DNA of 64,000 nt from the NCBI GenBank assembly GCA_958299035.1, contig CATQJL010000001.1, forward strand, positions 30,912,228 through 30,976,227, read 5' to 3'. Of this stretch, positions 13,360 through 27,100 are shown piece after piece. Position 1 is the stretch's first letter. The number at the start of each line of letters is the position of its first letter. Under the pieces are notes generated by a model. The model did no database searches. It was not told the DNA's origin and saw only the letters and a list, made by a program, of their open reading frames with translations. The stretch is from Cylicocyclus nassatus. Taxonomy: Eukaryota; Nematoda; Chromadorea; Rhabditida; Strongylidae. The position numbers were made by a program, and so were the translations under genes.

Positions 13360-14040
13360 CAGGGTGTCCGTAAAGTATGTATACACTGTTTGGACGTTAA
13401 TATCTCTTTTCCCAAGAAGTCTTTTGCCTTGCTTCAGGTACCATTTTGTAGAGCTGGCTTCAACTTAGATTTGCAGTATAGAACAAATCATCCACCTCTC
13501 TTCATTACTGTAGGAATATGGTAGAAACTTGAAACATTTGGTGTCAATGTGGAAAAAGCTGCCGTTTCAAGATTTTTCAAAAAATGTGAAAACTTGTATA
13601 ATAGGGTTTTTATGGACGCGGGGTTCAATAATCAACTATTCACAAGATTGTGAAGCTTTCTAAAAGGGGGTAACCGCACTTTTCAGGAACATTAAAAAAA
13701 ATGGCCGCTACCTCTTACCTGGCATAACTCTTCAATGAAGCATCATAATAAATTGGGAACTTTACAGTCAGAATTAGCAACTCTAATTAGCGTAGCGTAA
13801 AATTTTCAGGCTGTTTTGTTTTTTTTACTCAGGCAAAATATGGCCTTTCATGGCTCAAAACCCTCTTTGAAATTTCCACCGTAATCCTACAGTAATGAAG
13901 AGAGATGGGTGGTTCGCTCCATACTGTGAATCTAAGTTGAAGCCAGCTTTACAAAATGGTACTTAAAGCAAGGCAAAAGACTTCTTGGAAAAAAAGATAT
14001 TAACGATCAAACAGTGTATACATACTTTACGGACACCATG
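13360..14040. mobile_element. 681-bp palindromic MITE, copy A
   Basis: The ends are CAGGGTGTCCGTAAAGTATG at 13360 and the reverse complement of CATGGTGTCCGTAAAGTATG ending at 14040, flanked by TA on each side. Most of the element is one long inverted repeat, for example the CTTCATTACTGTAGGA arms near 13500 and 13890. It is the same family as 26477-27154. TA duplications and a CAGGGTGTCC end suggest Tc1/mariner mobilisation. Confidence 0.85.
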
Positions 14041-14299
14041 TATATATGGAGCCCGAAAATTGTCTGTTTGGAGGGTATGTGCGTTATAGAAAGATGCGCC
14101 GCTCAACTGATTGAGCTTAAACATTGCGCACAGATGGCCAGAGCCAGCCAAAGAGCTCCTGAACGATTACCCGGGCCGAACCGAAAAAGCCAGCTAATTT
14201 CCAGATAAAGGTAGTTGATAGGCACTCGATAATTCCGAAATCCAACGTTTTTGTAACCAACATGTTTACATACACTTGTGTGCCAACTCTTAGACGCGT

Positions 14300-17200
14300 A
14301 CTTACTTAGATACTTAGATGGCCCGGCTTCACGTGACGTGCGGGCCCCAGCTCAGAAGTTTCCATTTCTCCCTGTCCCTCGCTTCTGACATCCACGATCT
14401 TCTTGGCTGACGTCGGTGGCTGCGTCCACGAGTTCCAGGTGCAAAAATCGTATCCAGCTGATTTCTCAGCTGGTCCATCCGTTCCACGAACACGTCTGCC
14501 CATCTCGTTGGTGGTCTTCCTTGGGGACGTTTTGCTTCGCGAGGAATCCACTTCGATGTTCTTAGTGTCCATCTGTCGTCTGCTCTTCTCATGATGTGAC
14601 CGGCCCATCGATGCTTCGCTTTCGCAACGTAATCCGCTGGGTCACGAAGACGGGACATTCTCCTCATATCCGTACTGCGAAGTCCGACGAGATGTTGTTT
14701 GTGTCGGGTCGTCATCAGAAGACTACGCTCTAGCGCTCTGTGGGTGGTCCTTAAAGCTTTCGAAGTGGCGACAGTGTCAGCCCAAGTCTCAGCTGCGTAA
14801 CAGAGCGCCGGGAGAACGGTTGAGTCGAACAGGTGGGCACGAAGCTTCGGGTCCGTCAGTTGGTCGGTGGCTTCCTTCAGAGGCCCGAAGGCGGCCCAGG
14901 CTGCTCTTCTTCTCCTGTTAAGTTCTTCCCTCAAGTCGTTCTCCATGTTCATCGAACGTCCGAGATACACGTAAGAAGACGTCTCCGTGATAGGGGTGCC
15001 TTCCAATTCCATTTCTGCATCTTCGCAAAGGGCGTTCTTCATGAACTGAGTCTTCTTCCGATTGATTCGCAATCCGATCTTCTTCCCTACTTCGTTCAGT
15101 TCCTTCAGCATCGTCTCTGCTTCAGTGATACTGTTCGATAAGAGAACGATGTCGTCCGCAAAACGAAGGTTCGACAGAAATCTCCCATCAACTTGAATGC
15201 CTCTCTCGCCCCAGTCCAGTGATTTCATCACCCACTGCAAGGCCGCGGTGAACAGCTTCGGCGAAATTGTGTCGCCTTGTCGAACCCCCTTCCCAATTGG
15301 GATGGTCAGGGGGCGATGGAATAGCTGCATCGTCGTTGTACAGTCCTTGTAACAGTCGGCTAACGTCCTCACGTAAGCTGGGTCCACTCCTTGATCGACT
15401 AGCGCAGACAGGATGGCGTTGGTTTCGACGCTGTCAAAGGCTTTCTCGTAGTCGACAAAGGTTAGGACGAGAGGCAGTCGGTATTCCCGGCAAACTTCTA
15501 TGACCCTCGAAACCGTCTGGATGTGGTCCATGCAGCTGAATCCTTTGCGAAATTCAGCTTGTTCTTGGGGTTGGGCTTCATTCAGTGCCCTAGATATCCG
15601 AGCGAGGATAATCTTCGTGAAAAGCTTGTACAGCACACTCAGCAGGCATATTGGATGGTAGTTCCGAATTAATCTTCCCGTTCACCCTTCTTGAAAAGAA
15701 GGACAGTTCTTGATTCTTCCCGTTCACCCTTCTTGAAAAGAAGGACAGTTCTTGATGTTCTCCACTGGTCGGGAATCCTTTCCTTCTGAAGGTAAGTTGT
15801 TAAATGCGACGCGAGGATCTCGTGTAGACGTTGTTCTCCAGCTCGCAGAAATTCGACGGAAAGATGGTCTGGTCCTGGAGCCGTGGACATCTTCATGGTC
15901 TGAATCGCTGTGCGCACTTCAGCAGGTAGAATTCGTGGTGGTACTTCTCCAGTGGGAACAACGGGCATCGGCACGGGTGTTGATGAGCGGAAGAGGTTGG
16001 TATAGAAGTTCTTCGCGATAGATTCCATCTTGTATCGGGAAGAAGTCGGAGTCCTGTCTTCGTTCAATAGTGCAGCCAGCGGTACGCGATATTCACAGAG
16101 GTCCCTTCGGCACTTCTTGAGACTTCGTCTTCCTTCGGCTGCTTTCAGTATCTTGGCTTGCCTGTACTTCCTGAGATCCTCCTGCAAAGCTGTTCTGCAA
16201 CTGGCGTTGGCTAACAGTCGCTCGAGATGGGTTGCGTTCGGATCCTGCCTCAGAGATCTTCTTCTTTCAAGCATTTCCTTGGTGGTCTTCGAAACGCGTT
16301 CAACATTCTTTTCGGAAGTTACTGAGGCGCACTCTCCGCAGGCTCGCAATCCTTTCAGAAGCCGGTCGTAGTCGTAAGTTGGGTCCTCCTCGATGGGCCA
16401 GTCACAACTTGATATGAGCTCCTCCAGCCTGTTACCGTCATAAACGACATTCTTCCTTCTTGCGGCACCGTGGCAGACCTTCTTTTTCAGCCTTCGACTA
16501 AATCGTACCTTCGCTCGAAGGAGGCGGTGATCGGAGCCACAGCAGAAGGATGGAACTACTGAGATATCGAGCAAGCTTTACCTTCGGTTGGTGAGAATGT
16601 GGTCGATCTCCGCGTAGGTCGTTCCGTTGGGCGATTCCCATGTCCACCGGCGATGTTCTTTCTTCATAAAGATGGAATCTCCATGGAAAAGTTGTGCGGC
16701 GGAGAGAAGCCCAACAAGACGGTTGCCGTTTTCGTTCCGGAGCCCATATCCAAACTTCCCGATCCTATATTCCTTTTCCAGTGGCATCCCGATTTTCGCG
16801 TTGAAGTCGCCCACAACAAACTTATAAAAGGACTTCTCGTTGCGGACGACCTCCTCCACATCTTCGTAGAAAGCATCTAGTTCTGATTCGTCAGCTGCTG
16901 ATGTTGGAGAATAGCAGTTGATGATGCTGATGGTCTTCTGATGTAGAGGTCGTAGTCGTAGGATGCCTAGCCGAGGTGATAGGATCTCGTGCGAATCGAC
17001 AAGATGGACGATAGATGGGTGGACGACAAAGCCGACGCCTCCCACGTTTCGTGATGGAACCTTTTCACCACGAATGATGAGGGTCCCATCACTCATCTGT
17101 CGCACGTCCTTCTTCCTGGACTTCGTTTCCTGCAGAGCGATGATGTGGTAGTTGATGTGCTCTGCAGCGTCGAGAAGAGCGTGGAGGTCGGCGTTTGTGG

Positions 17201-17680
17201 AGACTGTCCTGGCGTTGTAGGTGCAGAGCATGAGGCAATCTCCATGGCGTGTCGTCCGGGCAGACTCGTTTTTGTCCAATCCGAAAGGCGCCCTGAGTAC
17301 CCTGACATCGTTCTTGCTACCACCCGGCGCCGTAGGCGGGATCCGATGTACAGGGTTTTTTCTAAATCTTCTTGCTGTCTGAGTAATAAAATTTGTTCCC
17401 CTACAAGAGGTGGCTTACTAAACCTACTCTTGATTTCCACGGGGTGATCGCTGACCCCGGGCTTGGAGCGGGGAGGGACCGCCTAGCGACCAGAAGAAAC
17501 CAGACGGCGCGCTAGGCATCCGGCCGAAACCGGAAACGTCGAACTCCTTCACAGCTTGGGAGGCCCTACCAGAGTATACACTCGGCTGTGCATCGCAGTT
17601 CGACACCCAGTGTCACCCCCACGCCACGATGAGGCGACCGACTATTTGTGGGGGACGCGTAGCTCAAATAAATATCGCCT
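14300..17680 (-). mobile_element. RTE-type non-LTR retrotransposon
   Basis: The element runs on the minus strand from a GC-rich 5' region (about 17680-17420) to a 3' end with repeated ACTTAGATAC-type words near 14300-14320. It contains one long broken coding region (14329-17417) for endonuclease and reverse transcriptase. No LTRs are present. The 5' boundary is approximate. Confidence 0.8.
14329..17417 (-). pseudogene. Broken RTE polyprotein: AP endonuclease plus reverse transcriptase
   Basis: The 5' third encodes an APE-type endonuclease with C-T-Y-N-A-R-T, L-Q-E-T-K, V-G-D-F-N-A-K and G-S-D-H-R-L-L, the residues of its active site. The reverse transcriptase follows with S-T-A-P-G-P-D, Q-A-E-F-R-K-G-F-S, F-V-D-Y-E-K-A-F-D-S-V, G-V-R-Q-G-D-T-I-S-P-K-L-F, F-A-D-D-I-V-L-L and Y-L-G-R-S. 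About 1,000 residues in all is the usual RTE length. Breaks are an in-frame TAA at 16580-16578 and a stop with frameshift at about 15667. A 42-bp direct duplication at about 15672-15755 repeats 14 residues (R-T-V-L-L-F-K-K-G-E-R-E). No ATG opens the frame, which extends above 17279. It acts by target-primed reverse transcription in family members; this copy should be inactive. Confidence 0.9.
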
Positions 17681-18060
17681 CGGGGCCATATTGCAAGCAT
17701 ACCTTGCCAATGTACCTCCTCTCGTCATCACTGAGCGGCCGTTATTTTTTTGCTTCCTTTTTCTAGATCACAGCAACCGGATCCTCCTTATGCATGGGGT
17801 GAAGGAGCACAGCAACTGGATGGAGACGGTATTTTTATTCAAAAAAAACTGTTGGTTTGTCTTCGTGTAATATTGTTTGAGGACCATTGCTTACAATTTT
17901 TTGATCCTTCTGTGCTTGGCATAGAGTAAAATGCCAGGAGTATGATATCAACCTATTTTTTTTTCAATAAACTCCGAATCCAAGCGAATTAGAAGCACTC
18001 TTGTGCCTTCCGTTTGTGGGGTATAAAAATATTGCGCTGTTATACTCATTAATTTGACAC
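17681..18060. other. No gene recognised
   Basis: AT-rich sequence downstream of the Ig gene on the minus strand, where its 3' untranslated region would lie. Confidence 0.4.
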
Positions 18061-18170
18061 CTACTGTCTTTGCAAGGATGATATCACATTTCCGACAGAC
18101 CATTCCATAATGACTTGCCGCGGTGTTACTGCTTCGCTCAAATTCATTCGCAATCTTAGCATGGGCTCAT
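18061..18170 (-). CDS. Ig gene terminal exon, short tail
   Basis: After a 61-bp intron ending TTTCAAATAG, an open frame in the required phase runs 36 codons to TAG at 18063-18061. The tail begins D-E-P-M-L-R-L-R-M-N and ends S-L-Q-R-Q. It is not Ig-like and has no membrane segment, so a secreted product is possible. No perfect AATAAA was seen just downstream. The call rests on phase and acceptor only. Confidence 0.55.
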
Positions 18171-21100
18171 CTATTTGAAAAAAAGTTAATCGATTATTAG
18201 CATAAAGTTGAAATTCGAATAAAAAGACGACCTGTTGTAGACCTCAGAACCGTCAGAAACACTTCCAAAACTTTCCACGTCTTCTTCTTATCAAATCTCA
18301 AGCAAGTATACTTTCCGCTATTAGAATATACTGCTTTCTTCTCGAACTTGCACTCGGTAGTTTCGTTCCACTTATCGTTTATAACTTCGCTCTCCTGCAT
18401 TTCGTTCATGTAGAGTTGGTCGAATGAATCCAACAAAATCAACTTATTTGGATGCCTTACATTCATGTCTATGCCACAAACTCTTTGTTTTAAATACTTT
18501 CACATACGCAAAATTCACACACGCATACGCATTCACATACCTGACACACGCTACTGCAGTAACTTACGACTGCTATATAAGCAATCCCACTGCTGCCAAT
18601 TTTTTTTTGGTTTTACCCGGGGATACCTGGCGTGCAGGAGGGCCTCCCTTTAGGCACTTCCGTACAAACGGGCGACGTTGAGGACTTCCGAGCGTGCGCA
18701 ACATAACAAAAATACCGCCCAACTGTCAGGCCATGTCAGCGGTCGGCAATGAATTGGCCCATGCGAGCGGCCAGCAGTGTGCCCGTCCCAAAACCATATG
18801 CCGTACAAGCGATCAAGTGACCTTTATATGTTCTCATAATAGTCAAACGTTGTAAGAGCATACAATCGTGCTTGAGATATGACGCAGTCGTTATGTTGCC
18901 GCTAGAGTTGACAGTCAAAATTAACGTTTCTTGATCGACTGAAAAAGCTCAATTGAGCATCTTTGAGGTTTATAAAAATAATCATTGAGCTTGTGTATTC
19001 TTTTTAGTGGAAGTTGGATCAACGCTGCAGTAGCGATCCATTCACATCCCTAATTGTGTGAACTTGTACGAGGACAAAAATAATTGAAAATTGATTATTA
19101 TAGAATCCTTTACCCCATCCCAACAGCGAGACCGTGCGACGACCTTTCCCGCGCAAGCTGCAGGTAATCGTAACCTTGCGTGGGTTTCACCTTAGCCGTG
19201 CAATCGTCTTTGAGGACCATACAGTCGCACACACCAACGACTCGTTGTGTGTGCGACTGTACGGTCGTCACACCCCCAATACATAGAGCCATGTACTCTA
19301 GTAACCTTCATTTTGAGCGCCATAATAAAACACAACCTTCAATTAAAAAGCAAAAAACCATCCGGGGCGAAGCCCCGAATGTTTTAACCCTGACTCTATC
19401 GGCATGAATGTGAATGAAGCAACTATAAGGAATAATCTTTGATTATCTCAGCGAGACGAGAGTTTCCGTTTCTATAGACTTTTTTGCGCCAAATAGAAGG
19501 TTTCTGTGAGGGTTTTTTATTCATAGTTCAAGACGACATCTCTCACTTAACCTCGTCTTTAACTGAAACTGAGTTCCAGAAGCTTAGGTAGGCGGTTGGA
19601 GCTAAACAAAAACGCGAAACTCCGCCTAAATCTTGCGCGGAGACTCGTTCACGGAAATGCCAGTCTATCTAGTTAATGAGTGATTTTCAACGTTGAGATG
19701 TTGTCAGTGCTCCTCGTCGTGTCATTAGGAACAGAATGATGCATAATGTTGCGGGGTTGTTGAGACCCCAGAGCCAAATGCTCCATCTGCTCTGGTCTGT
19801 CTCCGGTGCTCGTTTGCGTCTCCGCGCGTTGCGCGCTACCTCGCTACCCCAAACGCGGCGTGCGGGACATTTGGCTCTGCTACCCTTTTCTTCTTTGTTT
19901 CGAACCCAATTCTAAGAAGCTACACGTCATATTGAAGCTCTTGATGTCCACTCTTACGATGACAACGTCCCGAAACCACATTTTTGATTTAAACGAGAAG
20001 TTCGGCAATCTCTCGTTTTTCCCCTAGTTTAATTCACTTCACGCGGTTTTTCATTCTATTGATCTTGCTTTTGTTTGCAGACAACGATCCAGTGCTTATC
20101 TCTTAAATTAAGAGTCTTAGGATCTTCACTCCGGGAGCAAAGCATCTTGGCGAACAATAATTAAGACGGAATTTTTTGTCAAAAATTGTTAAAAGTGCGT
20201 TTTTCTTTATCTTGCTCTATTTCAGTGCTTTCGCAGCAAACTCTACATCTTAGGCCCCGGTCAGACTTCACGCGACTTAATCGTCGCGATCTAATCGCCA
20301 AGATTTCCATTCATTTTCATTTCACATTCAAAAATGTCGGGCTGGAAAAGTATCACAACCGAATGCAAGTTGATCGGCATGGAATGATGTTGTAACAGTT
20401 GTCTCGTCGCGATTCAGTCGCGACGATCAAATCGCGTGAAGTCTGCCCGGGGCCTTAGAATAATGAGCGCAACAATCGAGACGATGTCCTAGAAAACGGG
20501 TACTACAATGCGGTGGTAAAAATCTGTAAGGACACATGAAAAACTACTTTGGCCTGGACGCGCATTTCGACTATGGGTAAGAACAGAACTGTGCATTCTC
20601 AAAAAGGAAAACTTTTGAACTCAAGAAAGGAGGACTTTTGACATATCTTCTTGTTTATTTTTTCTTGATAATCGTTGCTTCCGAAACATAGTCGTTTTAT
20701 TGAAAACACAAAGAAAAAACTAGCTTCCCCTCGTTTTCCTCTGTGTTGTGGACCATGTGGTCCTGGAGCGAATACCTGCAATGCCGCCAAATGAAAGATT
20801 TTGAACTTATTGCAGCGCTTTTATCCGATTTCCAAGCGTTTCTTTTGGTTTTGCTAATTGTTTTGCATTTTCTTCTCTTCTCTGGTTTTATATGACCTTC
20901 ACCTTTCCTTTTATGAGGATAGGTAATTAAAAACCTTCACTTTTGAGGCCCTGTCTCTAGACTATCGAAGGTCTCTGTCTTTATGCCAACAAGCGATTGT
21001 CTGCCAATCAGTAACCCCGCACAGCGCGAATGCCTAATAGTACAACATTTTGCGAAGACAGTTTCAGCGAAAAAGGAAAATGGAAAAGTTTATGTCAAAG

Positions 21101-24100
21101 CACTGCTTTCTACAAGTAATCAATAGTCTTATTTAATCAACGATTGATCACATCTACACAATAGACAGTGGCCGTGTCTCGCTACTACATGATGTGAGAA
21201 TAGTGTTGTTCAGTTTAGTAGTCGTGCAACTGCTAAGAGAAGGTACTATGCTCTTAGCCAAATCAATTTAGCTCAAAAATGTATGTTTTGCTTGCTGTAA
21301 ACTCAGAATATTGTATTTGAGGGTGAAGTTGTTGGAACGTTACCAAATCATTGTCGTCAGACAATTAAGGCCAGCACCTGCCGACAACCCACGGGCGACG
21401 CCAGCCCATCCTGAGGGCGCCGATAAGTATCCGATAAGCGCCCGATTCCCGCGGATGACTAGGTAAGCGCCTGAACAATTCCATTGAAGCTTCCGTTGAA
21501 TATGCGAAATGCACTCTGAAGAATTGGGTAGGAAGGAATTTTCATCCGTTTCCATTCCCAGGCTGGCATAACTATCTACACAAAAAAGAAGTGGTGCTTA
21601 GACCACCTTAGTCAATTCCCACTTGATTCTAGAACCGAGGACTTTAGTGGTGGCAACTCGAAATGCTGTTAATGACGAGAGCCTCAACTTTACTTAAAGG
21701 CAGTATCCGGGTAGAAACTCGATTTTGAGATTTTGTGCTTATCCGGGCCTACTCGCTATGCTGAATCCGAAAATCCACATTGGAGAGCGCGAAAACGACG
21801 AAAAACGGCTCTAACACTGGAGGGAAATCAGCAAGTGGGCGGGGTCTTCCCCACTGCAAATTCACGCTTCCAGCTTCCAGAGAAATTTTCTCGAATCCGT
21901 TAGCCGCCCTGACATCACTACCGATCAAGTGCAAACAAATGACTTAAAAACGGAATCAAAAAGATCGCCCCCGAAGCTGGGAGCGTGAATTCACCATGGG
22001 GAAGACCCCGCCCACTTGCTGATATCCCTCCAGTATTAGAGCCCTTTTTCGGCGTTTTCGCGCTCTCCAATGTGGATTTTCGGATTCAGCATAGCAAATA
22101 GGCCCGGGTAAGCACAAAATCTCAAAATCGAGTTTTTGCCCGAACACTGCCTTCAACTTCTTACTTAGGATGCAATAGATGAGAGCAGCCCCATCAGCGC
22201 GGCGCATTTCATGCGAGTATTTTCTCTTACATCGTGTAAGAATTGTGGCGTCCACCAAGGCCCGGGCTAGCCAAGGTGATTCTGTCGGGCCGTGGCAATG
22301 ACCTAAAGGGGTGGAGCTTGTCCAAAAAATAATTGTGCAGGGCGTCTTGTAAGGTCCGAGGCTCGCCCGAGCGTTTTTTTGAGTGCGCGGGTGTTCCAAT
22401 AAAACATTTGAGGTCGCGGCCTTTCGCTTGCGATAACATTGAGCCGCGGTTGCCAAATAAATAAATTTAGCGCTGCGGATGGTCACTCCAAAAATTTAAG
22501 GTGCGCACTGCCAAAAGGCACTGTTAAGGGCGGCGGTGCTTGCAAGAATTGTCCGAGTAGTTACTGAGAAAATGGAGGAAAGTTTGCAACGACTTACATT
22601 GTGTCCGTAAGGAACAAAGTCGATTCTTGAACCGTACTTTTTACATTCTGGACAACAGAGCACAGCCAGTTGATTTTCAACAACAACCAATTGCGAAATT
22701 ACGAATGATTGGATTGGTTTGGCGACTGAAAACTTAATCATTACTCGTAACCAGAAATTCTTGAAAATTCTGATTATAATTTGAGAAGACTGAATCTAAA
22801 TTCTGACATGCAGGCAACATAACCATCAGTGAGATTTCTGAAACTTTCCACGTCTTTCCTCCATGCCATCTCAGACAAGTGTATGTTCCGCTGTCGGATA
22901 ACATTGCATATTTCTCAAACTTGCATTCAATGGTTTCGTTCCAAGAAAAGTATTCGCTTTCCTGAAGGTTGCAGTAGAGCTTATAATTTGATGTAAGCAA
23001 AATCAATCAAAATGACTTCTTGAGTGAAAAAGTATTAATTCGCAAACTCTTTGGCTATGTACTTTATTTAGACTCCAAACTATGCTCAATACAGTGTGTC
23101 CCAAAAGTCTTCAAGCCTTGAATTTTCTTAGCTGTAACTGTAAGAAGCAACATTGTTACATGAAATTTAGCAGAAATCTTATGTGAAGAACCTATAAAAT
23201 AACAACGTATATTCAGTTTTCGAAAAAAACCTTATTTGGCCTTCACACAAGCCCTCACACTCTTGCGGAACGCGTGCACCATGGCAGACAGATAGTTGAC
23301 ATCGAGAATGTCTCACACCTTCTGAAGCAAGCGTTCCAGGCTGCCCAAAATTCAGTTTGGAACAAAGCAAGCCTTGCCTTCCATAACAGATGACAAAGAA
23401 AAGCAAAAGGTTCTTGAGCCGGCGATATAAAGCACGTTGATCTGAGAAGCACGCTTGTGAGATTTAGCAAAAGTGTCAAAATGTAGCAATCAAGTTCTGG
23501 AGAGCATCAAGAAAACAGCAATTTTGGTGTGCATGGAATGAATTTAAAATTTCAGTAAACAATGCAGAGCTTATAGCTAGAACTAGTCACTCAAATTAAA
23601 TTCGTGTTGGAGTTTTCAGCTTTCTCGAATTTTTGTTTCCGAGAACTTTTTCTGCTTATTGACACGACACCACTTTGAGTTGTTTGTTTCTTAATCCTGC
23701 ATTGATGAATAGAGACTACTGATTAGTTTTGCATTGAAACGTAGAGTGAAGCTAGCGCTACAATATGCAATTCAAAATTACGCAAGAGCTTCAAAGGCAA
23801 AAGAGCTGTAGATGTTTGAGTAAAGGGTACGTTAGCATTGGATTGTCCTCAAAATTGTAGTATTGTTTGCTCCAAAAACAATATTTCGAGAATGTACAGC
23901 GCAAACGGTATGATTTTCTTGAGTAATACTAAAACCTAAACGAAGTACTCATACGCAAAATTTGACTGAAAAGCGAGGAATACTAACAAAGTTACTAAGT
24001 CGGGAAGTTAGGCTCAAAGACTTTTGGGACATCCTGTACACTAATCTGTTTCCGCTCCAGGCAATGGCTCATAGTAAAGCTTCCAGATCAGATGGACTGA

Positions 24101-27100
24101 ATTGAAGCCCTCATCCGAATATTATAGGTGAAATAAAGGCCGCTTTTTTTCTCGAGTTGTAAGAATGCAAAGAGAAATTTCATTTGACCGTCCGTCTACC
24201 TAACAAGGTTGTTTACTTTTCAGTTCATATTCAGTTAAACGACGTTTGCTTTAAATAGTGTGTTGATGGTGATACGCAGAAAAATTTCCGTAAGATACTC
24301 CTGAGTAACCTAGAAACACGTCAGTTTAACATGTCGAAGGAATAGAAAATCAAATAATAAGAAACCCCTTTGAGTGCGGGTTGCATCTCAGTGTGGGGCG
24401 TCACTCTCCTGGTATTCTATAATCTAGATTCACCTACGCCTAATCACATTCAGCAAAGGTGTAACTTGCTGAGTTTGCACTCAAAACCAGCACGTATCAT
24501 GCTGTATAAACGGACACACAAGAATAAAAGATAAAGGTTTTTGATTTAATACTTTCTGCAGGCATGCGCAAAAGCACTCTATTTCAAAGTCGAGGGGGCT
24601 ACTGAATGCTGCGGACCCATTACAGTGACTTGTAGGGTCAGCGATTGTCAAGTCAATTATGTCCCAGATTACTTTGGTACCAGTTTAGCGGCTTCCGAAG
24701 GGTAAAAGGGATTGGTTGGCTCATAGCGGGATTGCCTGGGTCCGACTGGTCATGGCGTTGCCCTATAACGCTACGCCATTCGTCCCTAGAAAGCAGAAGG
24801 CCACCAAAGACATGTTAGACCACTAAATTGGTGCTGACGTAACATCTAACCAAGTTACTCAGAGTCAAGAATGTATTGCATGCCTAGCATTACAAAGGTT
24901 TTCCACTAAAAGACTTGTTACTGTCTCAAGGGTGACAACGGAAATACGGAAAATACATAAAAACCATACACAAAAACCTACATCACGTTCATAAGGAATG
25001 AAGTCGATTGCAGAAGGGTATTTTCCACATTCTAGACAGTTAAGCGTGACCAATTGATTTTCATCAACAATCATTCGCGAAACTGCGAATGACTGGATTG
25101 GTGCAGCGACTGAAAAGGTGAGTTCATACTCGAGAAATTCTCAAAAAGCCTGCCAAAAAATTTGACCTGTTGCAGACCGTAAAACCATGAGCGAAACTTC
25201 AGAAATTTTCCACGTCGTCCCTTCGTTCCACTTCAGACAAATGTATCTTCCGCTGTCGGACACTCCAGCTTTTTTGTAAAATGTGCACTGATTTCTGGTT
25301 GCTAGCCAGTCGTCGCTTATGAATTCGCTCTCCTAGATTCAGTGAAATAGAATTAATTCAAATGTAAAGCGAAATGAGTCAGGACCATGTCTGGACCCCT
25401 TTTTCCAAAATTGTTTGAGGCTACCTTATATGCTTTAGCCAATCCAGCAAGTTCCTCTGTCTTAACGCATTTTTTGGTAAAAGTTATGGCAAACACGATA
25501 TCAAAAAGAATAGCAGAGTGAACGCCGTTTAATGTACGCTTTTTTCCAACAGAGAGCTCCGTTCTCATTGCTATTTGCTGTCTCATCTACCAGGGTTAAC
25601 CACAGTAAGCAAACAGCGACTACCATTAAGTAAATCTCGTGATAAGTATTGCATCCTCAAGAAGAGTAATACATATAAAAGTAATTAATATGCAGGCAAT
25701 TAGGTCACTAAGTGCTTGGAGCTGTGCCATCTAAATCACTTTACATAGTGCGTCAAAAGTTTGTGAGAATTTGAACCAAGAGTGAAGTCGCTAGTAACAA
25801 AAAAATTGTTGCAAACATAATAAACATTCAAAATATAGCTTAGCTTTTAGACTTAAAGTAGTCTTTTCTGGCTTCCACGCAGCCCTTCAAAATCTTGGCG
25901 AGTCTACCTGTGGTGGCACGCTGGTAGACGTACATAGTAGTCAAATTCGTCCGACGCCTTCGCCGCAATCGTTTATTCACTTGGCAAATGTGCAGTGCCG
26001 TAAAACAAGCTTTTGCAACAATGCACTACGAAGGTTTTTTTTTGCAAAGTTTGGGAATAACTGGAATTTAATGAAGGTATGCGTTCTTCGCGTGATGGAA
26101 ATTTGGTTACAACTACGTGAAGGAAAACAACAATTTATCTTTTAAAAGTGTAAAAATATCACATCGTTATTATAAGAAAGACTGAGGGAATAGCCTTGAA
26201 ACCATTGACTGCTGTACTTTTATAGCTTCGAAATTTGTTTCAAAGACAGATAGCCACTGGCACGCAGGTAAGATTCGCAAATTTCATTTTTCGTATTGAA
26301 ACAATAGCTTCTAGCAAACGTAACTTCTCGATGCCCTACACAAAACCTCTACACTGTTGTGCAGAGGACTCTATTAGGGTAATTAACTTATTTCCAGCTA
26401 CGGACTTGAAAGTGAAAATCAAAAAATTTACCTTTTCAAACTGAAAGTACAGTCGTTTCACTTTTTTAGAAAAATACAGGGTGTCCCAAAAAAAATGTAT
26501 CGAACGTTTGATCGTTAATATCTCTCTTCCCAAGAAGTCTTTTGCCTTGCTTCTACCGATTTATAGAGCTGGCTTCAACTTAGATTTGCATTATAGAACA
26601 AATCACCCATCTCTCTTCATTACTGTAGGATTACGGTAGAAACTTGAAACATATGGGTCAATGTGGAAAAAGCCGCCGTTTCAAAATTTTTCAAAAAATT
26701 GTGAAAACATGTGTAATAGGGTTTTTATGGACGCTGAGTCCAATACCCAACTATTCACAAAATTACGAGGTTTTCTAAACGGTGTAACCGCACTTTTTAG
26801 GAACATTGAAAAAATGGCCGCTACCTCCTACCTGACATTATCTTCAATAAAGCATCATAATAAGTTGGGAGCTTTGCAGTTATAATCAGCAGCTCTAAAT
26901 AGCATAGTGTAAAAGCTTTCAGGCTGTTTTGTTCCCTTTCTGAGGCAAAATATAGCCTTTCATTGCTTAAAACCCTCTTTGAAGATTCTACCGTAATCCT
27001 ACAGTAATGAATAGAAACAAGTGATTCGTTCTATAATGCAAATCTAAGTTGAAGCCAGCTCTACAAAACGGTACCTGAAGCATGAAAAAAGACTTCTTGG

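Noticed and set aside
21956..22486. A 176-codon minus-strand open frame
   Set aside because: It runs across the right arm of a palindromic element and adjacent GC-rich sequence, with no domain.
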